5,626 nucleotides of DNA, taken from assembly GCA_023150495.1 (NCBI GenBank), contig JAKLKT010000297.1, positions 1 through 5,626 on the forward strand, in the 5' to 3' direction. The position numbers and the translations under genes are program-made. Every line of letters begins with the position of its first letter. The first letter of the stretch is position 1. This document shows positions 1 to 5,626 of the stretch, in pieces. Source of the DNA: Planctomycetota bacterium (lineage in GTDB: Bacteria; Planctomycetota; PLA2). The notes beneath the pieces were generated by a model. It was not told the DNA's origin and made no database searches. It saw nothing but the letters and a program-made list of their open reading frames with translations.

Positions 1-721
1 CGACCCGGTTCGCGACCGGGCGGGGGGGCGGGGGCCGGCCGACCGCCTTCGAGCCCTTCCCGTCCCTCGACTGGTAGGCGGCGCGGATGGCGTCGAACGG
101 CACGACGACGGTCTGGCCCCCGTCGGCCGTGATCGCGTTCGCGGCGATCCCGACGAGGTCGCCCGTGAGGTCGACGACCGGGGCGCCGATCGAGCCGGGG
201 TTCACGAGCGCGCTCGTGTGGAACGCGCGCACGGCCCCGCGATCCCGCGACACGGCCGAGACGATGCCGAGGGAGAGAGTCGGCGTGCTCTCGCGCCCCT
301 GCCCGAACGCGTTCCCGACGAGCAGCACCCACATCCCCTCGCGGATGTCCTCCGAGCGCGAGGCCGAGAGCTGCTTCACTCCCGCCGCGGAGTCGGACTT
401 GTAGAGGACGGTGTCCGTCTTCTCGTCGTCGTCGAGGAGCGACGCCTCGAGCGTGGAGCCCTTGCCGGGCAGCCGGATCAGGAGCGAGGGCGGGAGCCGG
501 CCGTCGCGGAGCAGCGGGGACCGTGCCGTGAGCACGATGCTCGGCGCGATCACGACGCCCGTGAGATCGAAGTCGCGCTGGTCGGGCGTGAGGACGGTGA
601 CGACCGCGGGGCGCGCGACCGCCGCGGCGCGCTTCACCGCGCCCTCCGCGACCTGGAGCTCGCCCGCCCGCGCGACGCAGCAGAGGAGGAGCGCGAGGCC
701 CCCGAAGCCCCCCCGGTTCAC
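1..721 (-). CDS. Exported HtrA/trypsin-like pseudoprotease, partial (C-terminus beyond window)
   Basis: Read on the minus strand from a GTG at 721-719, the frame stays open to the window edge (240 codons). The N-terminus is a Sec signal peptide: Arg3, a hydrophobic stretch at about residues 6-17 (GGLALLLCCVA) and a likely cut after ARA (17-19). The rest follows the chymotrypsin/HtrA fold and aligns with the neighbouring intact protease. VLTARS (63-68) matches its MLTNVH, KTDTVLYK (101-108) matches KGDIALIK, LGIVSAV (151-157) matches LGIVSGK, and NPGSIGAP (174-181) matches NPGNSGGP. By this alignment the catalytic His is Ser68 and the nucleophilic Ser is Ile178; only the Asp (103) remains. It is therefore probably not a peptidase and may be a binding or regulatory partner. 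A Pro-rich linker begins at about residue 225, so further domains may follow outside the window. The GTG overlaps the stop of the upstream protease (GTGA), which implies translational coupling. The fold is secure; the role is inferred. Confidence 0.85.
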   Translation of the reverse strand, partial: MNRGGFGGLALLLCCVARAGELQVAEGAVKRAAAVARPAVVTVLTPDQRDFDLTGVVIAPSIVLTARSPLLRDGRLPPSLLIRLPGKGSTLEASLLDDDEKTDTVLYKSDSAAGVKQLSASRSEDIREGMWVLLVGNAFGQGRESTPTLSLGIVSAVSRDRGAVRAFHTSALVNPGSIGAPVVDLTGDLVGIAANAITADGGQTVVVPFDAIRAAYQSRDGKGSKAVGRPPPPRPVANRV

Positions 722-1938
722 TTCCCGATCCCCGCCGCCTCGGCGACGCCGCTGAGCACGAGGACCGCCTCGCGCTTCCTCCCGTCGCGCTCGTAGGCGA
801 CCTTGACCTTCGCCTCTTTCGGGATCGTGGCGAGGCAGTCCACGAGCGCCTTGGCCGTGGGGACGTCGGTCTTCTCGACGCGCAGGAGGAGGTCGCCCGC
901 GAGCAGCTTCGCGCGGTCCGCCGCCGCGCCGGGGACGACGCGCGCGAGCCGCACACCCGTGCGCTCCTCCGTCCACTCGGCGCCGAGGAACCCTCGCTCC
1001 GCCAGCGGAAGCGGCCCCGCCGGCCCCGCCTTTCCGGCCGACTCCTTCCACTCCGCGAACGACGCGAGCCTGAACTTCGCGGTCTTCGCGTTGCGGGGCG
1101 AGCCGCCCTGCACGCCGACGACGAGCGCTCCGCTCTCGTCCGGCGTCGAGCCGACATCGATGCCGTGGAAGCCGTACCCCGTCGTCTCGCCCTCCTTCAG
1201 CAGCGTCTTCATGAAGAGGCGGACCTGGTCGACGGGGATCGCGAAGCCGACGCCCGAGTTGGAGCGCCCCTGCCGCGAGTTCATGAGGCCGTTGATCCCG
1301 AGGAAGCGACCCTCGATGTCGAAGAGCGGGCCGCCGCTGTTGCCGGGGTTGATCTCCGCGTCGGTCTGGATCACGTCGACGTAGAGGAACCCGGTCTCGG
1401 CCGCCGCGCGCCCCTTGCCGGAGACGATCCCGAGCGTCGCCATCGGGACGCCGTCGAGCGCGTGGCCGTGCGGGTTGCCGAGCGCGAGCACGAAGGTCCC
1501 CGGCTCGACGCCCTTCGAGTCGCCCACGCGCCAGTCGACATAGGGGAACCGCGTCTCGCCGCCGAGCTTGATCAGCGCGATGTCGCCCTTGACGGCGCCC
1601 TCGCTCGTGTCGGCGTGGAGCTTCGCGGGGTAGGTGCCGCCGGGCAGCGCGACGGTCAGGTAGCCGGCGCCCTCGACGACGTGGACGTTCGTGAGCATGA
1701 ATCCGTCCGCGGTGACGACGAGGCCGCTGCCGAGGCTCCGCGGCGCGACGGCGACCTTGCCCGTCTTCTCGTCGAAGAGCGCCATGTAGTTCGTGATCGC
1801 GCCGACGGCGGGCGCGACCTTCGCGATGACGGCCTCCATCTCGCTCTCGAGGGCCTTCACGCGGGCGCGGGCCTGGGCGAGGGGGTCCTCCTGCCCGGCC
1901 GCGAGGGCGGCGAGGAGGAGGAGCCCTAGGATGCGCAC
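718..1938 (-). CDS. Exported HtrA/DegP-like serine endoprotease with C-terminal PDZ domain
   Basis: This 406-residue protein has a short Sec signal peptide (residues 1 to about 15, cut near AAG/QED) and a helical charged segment (about 18-40). A trypsin-like S1C protease domain follows (about 41-245). The full triad is visible: His86 in LTNVHVV, Asp119 in GDIALIK and Ser201 in NPGNSGGP. A conserved GVGFAIPVDQV segment (229-239) closes the domain. A PDZ domain lies at about 315-396 (GFLGAEW, then VVPGAAADRAKLLAGDLLLRV). Residues 254-285 (GYGFHGIDV ... GGSPRNAK) look like a remnant of a preceding PDZ that then departs from the pattern. The family degrades or chaperones misfolded envelope proteins, in the periplasm in Gram-negatives. 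The GTG start is fixed by an in-frame TAA 12 nt upstream (1950-1948). There is no clear Shine-Dalgarno sequence before it, so it may be leaderless or weakly initiated. The catalytically degenerate paralogue follows in the same transcript with a 4-base overlap. The native substrate is unknown. Confidence 0.93.
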   Translation of the reverse strand: MRILGLLLLAALAAGQEDPLAQARARVKALESEMEAVIAKVAPAVGAITNYMALFDEKTGKVAVAPRSLGSGLVVTADGFMLTNVHVVEGAGYLTVALPGGTYPAKLHADTSEGAVKGDIALIKLGGETRFPYVDWRVGDSKGVEPGTFVLALGNPHGHALDGVPMATLGIVSGKGRAAAETGFLYVDVIQTDAEINPGNSGGPLFDIEGRFLGINGLMNSRQGRSNSGVGFAIPVDQVRLFMKTLLKEGETTGYGFHGIDVGSTPDESGALVVGVQGGSPRNAKTAKFRLASFAEWKESAGKAGPAGPLPLAERGFLGAEWTEERTGVRLARVVPGAAADRAKLLAGDLLLRVEKTDVPTAKALVDCLATIPKEAKVKVAYERDGRKREAVLVLSGVAEAAGIGK

Positions 1939-2144
1939 CCGTCCACTTTACTACGGAGGGGAGGGGGCGCGGGGGAGGGGCAGCATCGAGGTCCGGGTTC
2001 TCCTCGGCGTCGCGCATGCCGGCGACCGGATCGCCGACCGCCACGGCCCGCGGTGCTGCTGCGCGCGGACGCGCGGCTGCCGTGGAGGGCGATGCAGCGG
2101 CCGCGCGTTCCACGCGGTCCTGCCGGAGGCGGGCGACGGCCGCC
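1939..2144. other. Intergenic gap, no gene seen; weak hairpins only
   Basis: This 206-base gap lies between two genes that both run leftward. Frames crossing it are Arg/Pro-rich antisense readings with no domain, start context or homology I recognise. Two inverted repeats fall just downstream of the lipase maturation factor stop. One is a 7-bp pair (2097-2103 with 2137-2143, GCGGCCG/CGGCCGC) with a 33-base loop. The other is a 7-bp pair (2041-2047 with 2079-2085, CCACGGC/GCCGTGG) with a GC-rich imperfect inner stem. Neither is followed by a U-tract in the leftward direction, and repeats of this size are common by chance at this GC content. They are at best factor-dependent or structural termination candidates. 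The A/T-richer patch near 1944-1953 is the only place resembling a -10 element for the protease gene. Confidence 0.35.
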
Positions 2145-3611
2145 TCACCGGGGCACGCGCTCGCGGACCGGCGCGTAGAGGCCGAGCTCGGTGCGCTTCC
2201 ACCACGCGCCCTTCGCCCTCCGCTCATCCGGAGTCGTGAACTCGTAGCGGCAGATCACCGCGCGGACGTAGCGGGGGGGGCCATCCGGGAACGGGTTCGT
2301 CCCGAGCAGCGCCGTGACCGAGGGCTCGCCCTCGAGAAGCCGGTCGAGGAACGCCCCGAACCACCAGTTGCGCGGGCTGTCGTGGCGCGAGAGCGCGAGG
2401 AACCACATCTGCCAGTCGAGCCGCGGCATGTGCGGCTGCACGACGCCCGGCGCCCGCTCGACGTCGCCCGGCTTCCACCTGAACCCGTAGGGCTTCCACT
2501 CCCGCCCGTCGCTCGACCCCTCGACGACGACCTCCCTCCGCTCCTTCGTCATCACGCGGAAGAGGCCGTAGCTGCTCGTGAGCCGCAGCGGGTCGATCGT
2601 CGCCCGGGCGTCCTCGACCGCGCGCGGCCACGGCTCCCACGAGAGCCCGGCCGAGAACTCGAGCGTCGCGAGGAGGAGCATCGGCGCGAGGGCGCACCTG
2701 CGGACCCACCGCGCGACCGCGCCCGGCGGCGCCGCGACGATCTCCCGCTTCCACGGGAGCATCGAGTCGTCGAGGAGCGTGAGCGAGACCACGAGCGTCA
2801 GCAGGTTGAAGAAGCCGTAGTTGCCCGTGAGCGCGATCCCCGCCTGGAGCGCCGCGAAGCAGAGGAACGCGACGAGCCGCGGGAGACGGCCGAGGAGGAT
2901 CAGGAAGGGAACGACGAGCTCGACCGCGAACGTGCCGAGGACCTCCGCCTTGTGGAACCACATCGGGAGATGGTGGGCGTGCCACCCGATCGCCGTCGGC
3001 AGGGGCTGCGTCTCGTAGTGGAAGGACATCGCCGTGAGATCGGGCCACCAGCTGCGGTCCCCGGAGGCGAGCTTCACGACGCCCGACGCGAACATCAGGC
3101 GGAAGAGGAGGTAGCGCTGCGCCCAGATCGCGAGGGGCGACGCCCCGCGCCCCCGGGCCCCCCTGGGAGTCGGGCTCCATGGTGCGAGGAAGATCGCGAG
3201 AAACCCCGACTCGAGCAGCAGGACGTCCCACTGGAAGCCCGTGAACATGAGCCCCGCGGTGAAGAGCGAGAGGTAGAGGGCCCAGAGGAGCGCGAGGCAC
3301 GGGAGCCTTGCGAAGCCGAGGACGACCGCGACCGAGAGGGCGACGCCGCTGCCGCAGAGCAGGTCGAGCGCGAGGTCCCCCCGCGAGAGCCAGAGGAGCG
3401 TCGGGAAGCGGAGGGCGCCCCCGCCCTGCTCCTCCATCCAGTCGAGCGTGCCGGCGACCGGCGCGATGCCGTCCTCGCCGATGAGGCCCTTGACCTGCGT
3501 CCACATCGACGCGAACGCGCAGAGGTAGACGAGGCCCATGCCCGCAAGGAAGAGGCCGCGGACGCGGACGTGGCCGGAGGGCTCCTCGAAGAGGCGGGGA
3601 CGCGCGAGCAC
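2145..3611 (-). CDS. Lipase maturation factor (LMF1/LMF2) family membrane protein
   Basis: From the chosen GTG (3611-3609) the protein has 488 residues. It has many hydrophobic helices, at about 19-37, 80-100, 103-123, 130-145, 162-182, 224-240, 246-262, 266-281 and 305-323. A soluble C-terminal domain follows (about 335-488). Family hallmarks include GLIGEDGI (42-49), FQWDVLLLE (126-134), RLMFASGVVKL (171-181), YETQPLPT (199-206), GNYGFFNLL (263-271), SYGLFRVMTKE and PHMPRLDWQMWF in the C-terminal domain, PPRYVRA (445-451) and GAWWKR (468-473). In vertebrates LMF1 is an ER membrane factor needed for folding of homodimeric lipases; the bacterial role is not established. No lipase gene is visible here. 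The frame stays open to 3839, but that would run into the divergent gene and its promoter, and residues upstream of the GTG look non-coding. An internal ATG at 3539-3537 would cut into the first helix. An eight-C run (minus strand) encodes part of GPP without disrupting the frame. Confidence 0.92.
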   Translation of the reverse strand: MLARPRLFEEPSGHVRVRGLFLAGMGLVYLCAFASMWTQVKGLIGEDGIAPVAGTLDWMEEQGGGALRFPTLLWLSRGDLALDLLCGSGVALSVAVVLGFARLPCLALLWALYLSLFTAGLMFTGFQWDVLLLESGFLAIFLAPWSPTPRGARGRGASPLAIWAQRYLLFRLMFASGVVKLASGDRSWWPDLTAMSFHYETQPLPTAIGWHAHHLPMWFHKAEVLGTFAVELVVPFLILLGRLPRLVAFLCFAALQAGIALTGNYGFFNLLTLVVSLTLLDDSMLPWKREIVAAPPGAVARWVRRCALAPMLLLATLEFSAGLSWEPWPRAVEDARATIDPLRLTSSYGLFRVMTKERREVVVEGSSDGREWKPYGFRWKPGDVERAPGVVQPHMPRLDWQMWFLALSRHDSPRNWWFGAFLDRLLEGEPSVTALLGTNPFPDGPPRYVRAVICRYEFTTPDERRAKGAWWKRTELGLYAPVRERVPR

Positions 3612-3617
3612 CCCACG

Positions 3618-3646
3618 ATTGGAGTTGGGATGCCCGTGCGCCGCAA
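3618..3646 (-). promoter_or_regulatory. Weak promoter candidate for the LMF-family gene
   Basis: On the minus strand there is a TTGCGG (3646-3641), a 17-base spacer and a TCCAAT (3623-3618). These match the sigma70 consensus at 3 of 6 and 4 of 6 positions. Transcription would begin about 7 bases after the -10, at or within a base or two of the GTG start codon at 3611. That would make the message leaderless and fits the absence of a Shine-Dalgarno sequence there. In GC-rich sequence such partial matches arise by chance, so this is a tentative call. Confidence 0.3.
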
Positions 3647-3651
3647 GGGGA

Positions 3652-3680
3652 TTGACTGCGGGGTGCCGCGGCGCTAGCGT
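3652..3680 (+). promoter_or_regulatory. Sigma70-like promoter for the small secreted protein gene
   Basis: TTGACT (3652-3657) matches the -35 consensus at 5 of 6 positions. It is separated by exactly 17 bases from TAGCGT (3675-3680), a GC-biased -10 with the key T, A and final T positions kept. Transcription would start near 3687, giving a leader of about 19 bases that still contains the ribosome binding site. The -10 overlaps the 8-bp palindrome CGCTAGCG (3672-3679). The promoter lies 26 to 54 bases upstream of the start codon, in the 94-base gap between two divergent genes. Confidence 0.6.
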
Positions 3681-3692
3681 CCCTTGCTTCCG

Positions 3693-3701
3693 AAGGGAGG
3701 G
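3693..3701 (+). promoter_or_regulatory. Strong Shine-Dalgarno sequence setting the start at 3706
   Basis: AAGGGAGGG, with its GGAGG core at 3696-3700, is followed by 5 bases and then the ATG at 3706. It is the best ribosome binding site in the window. It decides the start against upstream in-frame starts such as the ATG at 3538, which would run through the promoter and into the oppositely oriented gene. Confidence 0.75.
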
Positions 3702-3705
3702 ATCG

Positions 3706-4155
3706 ATGGGACGCCTGGTCGGATTCGTGTTGCTTGCCGCGCTGGCGATCTCGCGCGCGCCGGTCGACAGCGCGGAGAACGGGCAGAAGGTGTCGCTCTC
3801 GCCCGCGTTCGAGGTGTTTCCGGGCACGCAGTACGACACGCCCTTGACGCACTCCTACGAGGATGCGCACGGAAGCGTGGTCGTGCCGAACGGCGGCGGC
3901 AGCAACCCCGCGTGCTCCCTCGTCGCCAACGGGCTTCTCGCCGACACGATCTACACGGTCCACGTGGACGCGACCGGCAGCACCGCCGGCAACGTCGGGA
4001 CGGCCGGGCCGTGGGTCCAGGTCGGCCAGTTCGAGACCAACGGCGGCGGGCACGGCTCGTTCGAGTTCGCGAGCGCCTTGCCGTCCGGGGCCGCGATCTA
4101 CATCAACCAGGCCTCGCTCGACAAGACCGTGCTCATCAGCGGCAACCTGCCCTGA
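3706..4155 (+). CDS. Small secreted protein of unknown family, predicted beta-rich
   Basis: The product has 149 residues. It starts with a clear Sec signal peptide: MGR, a hydrophobic core at about 4-17 and a likely cut near DSA/EN (about residue 23). The mature part of about 126 residues is rich in Gly, Asn, Ser, Thr and Val with alternating hydrophobic positions. Examples are GLLADTIYTVHVDATG, GPWVQVGQFETNGGGHG, SFEFASALPSGAAIYI and KTVLISGNL, a pattern that suggests a beta-sandwich. It has one cysteine (in NPACSL), no catalytic motif I can name, no lipobox and no membrane anchor at the C-terminus. I do not recognise the family. The start rests on a strong Shine-Dalgarno sequence and a well-placed promoter, which suggests good expression. 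The gene is divergent from the LMF homologue and convergent with the beta-sandwich repeat gene, so it is probably transcribed alone. Its open frame, signal peptide and start signals make it real; its function is unknown. Confidence 0.82.
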   Translation: MGRLVGFVLLAALAISRAPVDSAENGQKVSLSPAFEVFPGTQYDTPLTHSYEDAHGSVVVPNGGGSNPACSLVANGLLADTIYTVHVDATGSTAGNVGTAGPWVQVGQFETNGGGHGSFEFASALPSGAAIYINQASLDKTVLISGNLP

Positions 4156-4203
4156 GCGGGGCGGGCGCGGCACGGAAGGACGCGGCCGTGGGGGACGGGC
4201 CGC
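4156..4203. other. Convergent intergenic gap with a weak hairpin
   Basis: Forty-eight bases separate the stop codons of two converging genes, so termination for both is expected in or near it. The only structure seen is a 5-bp inverted repeat, CACGG (4171-4175) with CCGTG (4186-4190), around a 10-base loop. No T-tract follows on either strand, so this is not a convincing intrinsic terminator. Confidence 0.3.
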
Positions 4204-5626
4204 CTATCCGCCCCCCTCGGCCGAAGGCGGCAGCCGGACTTCGATCTCCTTCTTCTCGTCGCCGGAGGCGATCTCGACCTCGACCGTCGTCACCGCGTGG
4301 CCGGGGGCCTCGATCTCGAGCTGGACCTTCCCCGCCGGCACGTCGAGGTCGTCGAGGATCCCGTCCTCCTTGAAGACCGACCAGCTCCGGAACATCCGGT
4401 ACTCGACCTTCCCGCCCTCCGCGATCTCGCGCCGTGCCTCGCCGCGGATCTGCTGCAGCGGCTCGCCGGTCGCGCCGCTCACGACCTTCACGAGGAGCCG
4501 TACCGCGCGGTCGACGCGGATCTCGAACGGGTCCGCCGGCACCGGGACGTCCTTCACGTGCTTCGGGAAGTGCCCGTCCGCCCAGACGGTGATCGTGGAG
4601 CCGCCCTCGGAGAGCCGCGCGGGGAGCTTGTCGAACGCGTAGCGCCCCTGCGCGTCCGTCTTGACGCTCCGCACCGTCCCGTTCGGCGCGTTCAGGTAGA
4701 CCGCGGCGCCCGCGACGGGCGTGCCCGCAAGGTCGAGCACCTGCCCCGCGAGGCGCAGCTCCCCCTGCTCCTTCAGCTCGAGGACGAGCTGCGCCACGTT
4801 CTCCTGCCCGCGCGCGGCCTCGACGGTCCCCTCGAGCTCCACGTACCCGGTGCGCCGGACGACCACGTTGCGCGTGCCCACCGGGACCTTCCCGGCGTCG
4901 AATCTCCCCTCCGCGTCCGTGCGGAGCTCCTGGTAGTCGAGAAAGACCTGCGCGCCCTGCAGCGGGCGCCCCTCCGGGTCCGTGACGACGCCCCGGAGCG
5001 GCACGAGCTCGCCGAGCTGCACGGGGATCCTCAGCGTGACCCCCTCCGCCGTCCCCTTCTCGGCCACCTGCACGACGACTGCGTCGCGCGTCTCCATCCC
5101 GCGCGGCCGGTTCATGAGCCGCGCGTAGTTCGCGACGAGGTAGAACGTGCCGTGCTCCTGCTTCGTCGCCTCGAACGTCCCGTCCGCCCCGGTCTTCCCG
5201 ATCTCGGCGATGAACTCGAAGCTCAGGATCGTGCCTCCGCTCCGGTCCACGTCGATGGGCATCCGGCAGACGGCGGCGCCCTCGACGGGGCGGCCGTCCG
5301 CGTCGACCACCCGCCCCCGGATCGTCGCGTCGCCGCGGAAGCGCGGGGGCGTCGCGAACTTCGACCCCCCGCGCTGAAGGGGCTCAAGGCGTCCGGGCAC
5401 GGGTCCGCGCTGCATCCCGGGCCCCGGCTCGTTCCGCTCGCCGCCTCGCACCACCTGCGTGCCCTTCGGCAGGTCCTCCGGCTTCCAAACCTTCCCCTCG
5501 GCGCCCTCCGCGCGCGCGCCCCCCTCCGGCCCCCGGACCCCCCCGGTTTCGCCGCCCGGAGCCTGCGGCGCCGCCACGGGGCGCGTCTCGGGATCCGCGC
5601 CCGGTGCCGACTCGGCGCGTTGCAGA
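4204..5626 (-). CDS. Carboxypeptidase regulatory-like (CnaB-type) multi-domain protein, partial (N-terminus beyond window)
   Basis: The frame is open to the right-hand edge (473 residues visible, numbered here from the edge) and ends at TAG 4206-4204. Residues 1 to about 95 form a low-complexity linker rich in Pro, Gly, Glu and Ala. Four successive beta-sandwich modules follow, at about 100-200, 206-290, 292-368 and 372-466. The first three open with the same signature: IRGRVVDADGRPVEGAAV, LRGVVTDPEGRPLQGAQV and LAGQVLDLAGTPVAGAAV. Each also has a later 'T-D-A-x-G-x-F/Y' strand (TGADGTF, TDAEGRF, TDAQGRY). The fourth is more divergent (VKVVSGATGEPLQQIRG ... APGHAVTTVEVEI). Such modules are structural or adhesive in extracytoplasmic proteins. 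No peptidase or other catalytic motif is seen. A GTG at 5577 could be taken as a start, but the same linker composition continues upstream (LQRAESAPGADPETRP), so the real start, and probably a signal peptide or membrane anchor, lies outside. Ligand and partner are unknown. Confidence 0.85.
   Translation of the reverse strand, partial: LQRAESAPGADPETRPVAAPQAPGGETGGVRGPEGGARAEGAEGKVWKPEDLPKGTQVVRGGERNEPGPGMQRGPVPGRLEPLQRGGSKFATPPRFRGDATIRGRVVDADGRPVEGAAVCRMPIDVDRSGGTILSFEFIAEIGKTGADGTFEATKQEHGTFYLVANYARLMNRPRGMETRDAVVVQVAEKGTAEGVTLRIPVQLGELVPLRGVVTDPEGRPLQGAQVFLDYQELRTDAEGRFDAGKVPVGTRNVVVRRTGYVELEGTVEAARGQENVAQLVLELKEQGELRLAGQVLDLAGTPVAGAAVYLNAPNGTVRSVKTDAQGRYAFDKLPARLSEGGSTITVWADGHFPKHVKDVPVPADPFEIRVDRAVRLLVKVVSGATGEPLQQIRGEARREIAEGGKVEYRMFRSWSVFKEDGILDDLDVPAGKVQLEIEAPGHAVTTVEVEIASGDEKKEIEVRLPPSAEGGG

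Noticed and set aside
1165..1929. Plus-strand open frame opposite the protease
   Set aside because: It is Arg/Glu/Val/Asp-rich antisense reading of a gene with a complete catalytic triad and PDZ domain, with no start signals of its own.
2273..2281. Run of eight G (plus strand) as a possible frameshift site
   Set aside because: The frame on both sides encodes the conserved family segment ending in PPRYVRA, so the gene reads through intact.
2016..3677. Long plus-strand open frame opposite the LMF-family gene (about 553 codons)
   Set aside because: It is Arg/Glu/Pro-rich with no recognisable motif. It mirrors the high-GC third positions of the real minus-strand gene, whose family motifs are unmistakable.
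3680..3698. Inverted repeat TCCCTT/AAGGGA with a 7-base loop that could hide the Shine-Dalgarno sequence
   Set aside because: If transcription starts near 3687, as the promoter predicts, the left arm is not in the RNA. A 6-bp match of this kind is also not rare.
3612..3839. N-terminal extension of the LMF-family gene to a start at 3839
   Set aside because: The extra 76 residues are not hydrophobic or family-like. They would overlap the divergent gene's coding start, Shine-Dalgarno sequence and promoter.
2224..4173. Long minus-strand open frame (about 649 codons) in another frame
   Set aside because: It overlaps both the LMF gene and the secreted protein gene, is Arg/Ala/Pro-rich and has no domain. 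It is a GC-rich shadow.
5575..5577. GTG as the start of the beta-sandwich protein
   Set aside because: The frame continues to the window edge with the same linker composition, and no signal peptide or ribosome binding site is seen here.

Overview
This is a GC-rich window (roughly 70% G+C by eye) holding five protein-coding genes and no recognisable RNA gene, mobile element or CRISPR array. The gene styles are a paired trypsin-like/PDZ protease and pseudoprotease, a bacterial lipase maturation factor homologue, a small Sec-exported protein, and a multi-domain carboxypeptidase-regulatory-like (CnaB-type) protein. Together with the composition, this suits an environmental Planctomycetota, Acidobacteriota or Myxococcota-type bacterium. 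I lean to Planctomycetota, but nothing here fixes the phylum.

Layout: (1) 1-721, minus strand, 3' end cut by the window edge: an exported protein with a chymotrypsin/HtrA fold that has lost two of its three catalytic residues. (2) 718-1938, minus: an intact exported HtrA-type serine protease with a C-terminal PDZ domain. It lies upstream of the pseudoprotease and overlaps it by 4 bases (GTGA), so the two are almost certainly one transcript and translationally coupled. (3) 1939-2144: a 206-base gap with only weak hairpins. (4) 2145-3611, minus: a multi-pass membrane protein of the lipase maturation factor (LMF1/LMF2) family. (5) 3612-3705: a divergent intergenic region with a good sigma70-like promoter and a strong ribosome binding site for the rightward gene, and a weaker back-to-back promoter candidate for the leftward gene. 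(6) 3706-4155, plus: a 149-residue secreted protein of unknown family. (7) 4156-4203: a short convergent gap. (8) 4204-5626, minus, 5' end cut by the window edge: a protein with four consecutive beta-sandwich modules after a Pro/Gly/Glu-rich linker.

All five products appear to act at or beyond the cytoplasmic membrane, so the window looks like a cell-envelope or secreted-protein neighbourhood. Only the protease and pseudoprotease pair is clearly one functional unit. Links between the other genes are not supported beyond adjacency. The most interesting points are the active/dead protease pair and the small, strongly expressed-looking secreted protein divergent from the LMF homologue.
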